Part shown: positions 25,540 to 26,200 of the stretch, piece by piece
Layout: every line of letters starts with the position of its first letter
Position numbering within the stretch: position 1 is the stretch's first letter
Assembly: GCA_905214855.1 (NCBI GenBank)
Contig: CAJMNU010000011.1
Coordinates: forward strand, 1-26,200
DNA length: 26,200 nt
From: an uncultured bacterium
GTDB taxonomy: Bacteria > Bacillota > Clostridia > Lachnospirales > Lachnospiraceae
Reading direction: 5' to 3'
Made by a program: the position numbers and the translations under genes
Notes under the pieces: model-generated
What the model saw: only the letters and a program-made list of their open reading frames with translations
Told to the model about the DNA's origin: nothing
Database searches by the model: none

Positions 25540-25614
25540 AATCTTCTACTCCTTACTCTGTTTTTATTCTTCTAATTTGAATTTTTATACATTTTCTTGT
25601 AAATCACACTGTAC

Positions 25615-25642
25615 ATTATATCCTTTTTTTTCTAAAATGCAA
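25615..25642 (-). promoter_or_regulatory. Promoter of the amino acid ABC transporter operon
   Basis: On the minus strand, TTGCAT (25642-25637), a 16-base spacer and a perfect TATAAT (25620-25615). The leader to the ATG is about 70 bases and shows no T-box motif or riboswitch. Confidence 0.65.
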
Positions 25643-25650
25643 GCTCTTTT

Positions 25651-25708
25651 TTTGCATATTTTTTGGAAAAAATACTTTTTTCCGTATATTTTTTCTAATA
25701 TATGCAAA
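25651..25708. promoter_or_regulatory. AT-rich inverted repeat upstream of the transporter promoter
   Basis: TTTGCATAT (25651-25659) and ATATGCAAA (25700-25708) are inverted repeats, with the palindrome ATTTTTTGGAAAAAAT between them. TGCAT occurs again in the -35 box. It may be an operator or a curved upstream element. The remainder of 25709-25851 holds nothing I can identify. Confidence 0.35.
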
Positions 25709-25851
25709 TCTACAAAGATTCAAAATTATCCAACTGTTATCTTGATGATCCAATGAACACATAATTATCTTCTATGTTATCCTCTATACCAGCACTCTAT
25801 CTTACTGTAAAATATTGCATTTTTAAACAAACCCATAAACCCAAACCAACA

Positions 25852-25887
25852 CAAAAAAGACCCCATACCATCTCTGGTACAGAGTCT
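25852..25887 (-). terminator. Terminator of the rpsR operon
   Basis: AGACCC (25858-25863) and TACCA (25866-25870) pair with TGGTA (25875-25879) and GAGTCT (25882-25887), with a CA/CA internal loop and a TCTC loop. On the minus strand TTTTTTG follows. It lies about 86 bases after the rpsR stop. Confidence 0.8.
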
Positions 25888-25973
25888 CTTCAAATTCTTT
25901 ATACGTTTTTTGTGAGTAAAAAAATGAGTAAAATATTTCTCAAAAGCCCGAAAACCCTTGATTTTACTATATC

Positions 25974-26186
25974 TTATTCACATGTATATGGCATCAGAGC
26001 GATATGACGTGCTCTCTTGATTGCAACAGTCAAAGCTCTCTGGTGCTTTGCACAGTTACCGGTAATTCTTCTAGGAAGGATTTTACCTCTCTCAGATACA
26101 TATCTTTTTAACTTGTTTACGTCCTTGTAATCAATAACGCCGTTCTTCTCGCCACAGAATACACAAACTTTTTTTCTTCTGCGCAT
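25974..26186 (-). CDS. rpsR: 30S ribosomal protein S18
   Basis: A 70-residue ribosomal protein of the small subunit. It starts [15 protein letters not shown], with cysteines in CVFC and a later NCAKHQR, so it is the zinc-binding form. The core [19 protein letters not shown], followed by [20 protein letters not shown], is the S18 signature. Length is normal. ATG 26186 is preceded by AGAGGCGG. In Firmicutes it follows rpsF and ssb, which would lie to the right of the window. It is the last gene of its operon, given the terminator downstream. Confidence 0.98.
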   Translation of the reverse strand: MRRRKKVCVFCGEKNGVIDYKDVNKLKRYVSERGKILPRRITGNCAKHQRALTVAIKRARHIALMPYTCE

Positions 26187-26200
26187 ACCGCCTCTTCTTA

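Noticed and set aside
25540..25660. T-box leader before the amino acid transporter
   Set aside because: The conserved T-box bulge sequence and antiterminator are absent, and the promoter sits only about 70 bases before the start.

Overview
The window looks like an ordinary chromosomal segment of an anaerobic low-to-moderate-GC Firmicute, most likely a gut Lachnospiraceae (Blautia, Ruminococcus or Dorea-like). The grounds are the gdpP-rplI-dnaB cluster, strong AGGAGG ribosome sites, a glycyl-radical pyruvate formate-lyase system, a DUF1858 protein, and a GH31 enzyme with dockerin- and cohesin-like tails. No tRNA, rRNA, CRISPR array, phage or intact transposase was seen.

Layout: (1) 1-4780, minus strand: a purine catabolism operon. 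A good promoter leads into a purine-riboswitch-like RNA, then guanine deaminase, a PbuG-type purine permease, and a molybdopterin subunit of xanthine dehydrogenase that runs off the left edge. Together they would import guanine or hypoxanthine, deaminate guanine to xanthine and oxidise xanthine. (2) 4900-6000, minus: a DUF1858 protein and a Crp/Fnr regulator. (3) 6190-10265, plus: a pyruvate formate-lyase locus divergent from the regulator. The lyase body stops just before the glycyl radical domain. That domain is encoded as a separate 80-residue protein two genes downstream. Between them lies an 88-residue protein that resembles only the first part of the radical domain. The activating enzyme and a 2[4Fe-4S] ferredoxin follow. 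This split, three-piece glycyl radical enzyme is the most unusual thing in the window.

(4) 10339-11058: a class I glutamine amidotransferase-like hydrolase (peptidase C26). (5) 11074-16007, minus: gdpP, rplI, dnaB and a MerR-like DNA-binding protein, with two structured intergenic elements. (6) 16154-18641, plus: an MFS transporter, a GNAT acetyltransferase preceded by an IS200/IS605-like hairpin, and an Hsp20 heat-shock protein with a degenerate CIRCE operator over its promoter. (7) 18990-22892: a large GH31 glycosidase reading frame interrupted by two in-frame stop codons (TAG and TAA) with no frameshift, annotated here as a pseudogene. (8) 23065-25642, minus: a polar amino acid ABC transporter (binding lipoprotein, permease, ATPase). 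(9) 25974-26186, minus: rpsR, the end of a ribosomal operon that enters from the right.

All calls rest on reading the sequence and recalled family knowledge; no searches or folding programs were run.
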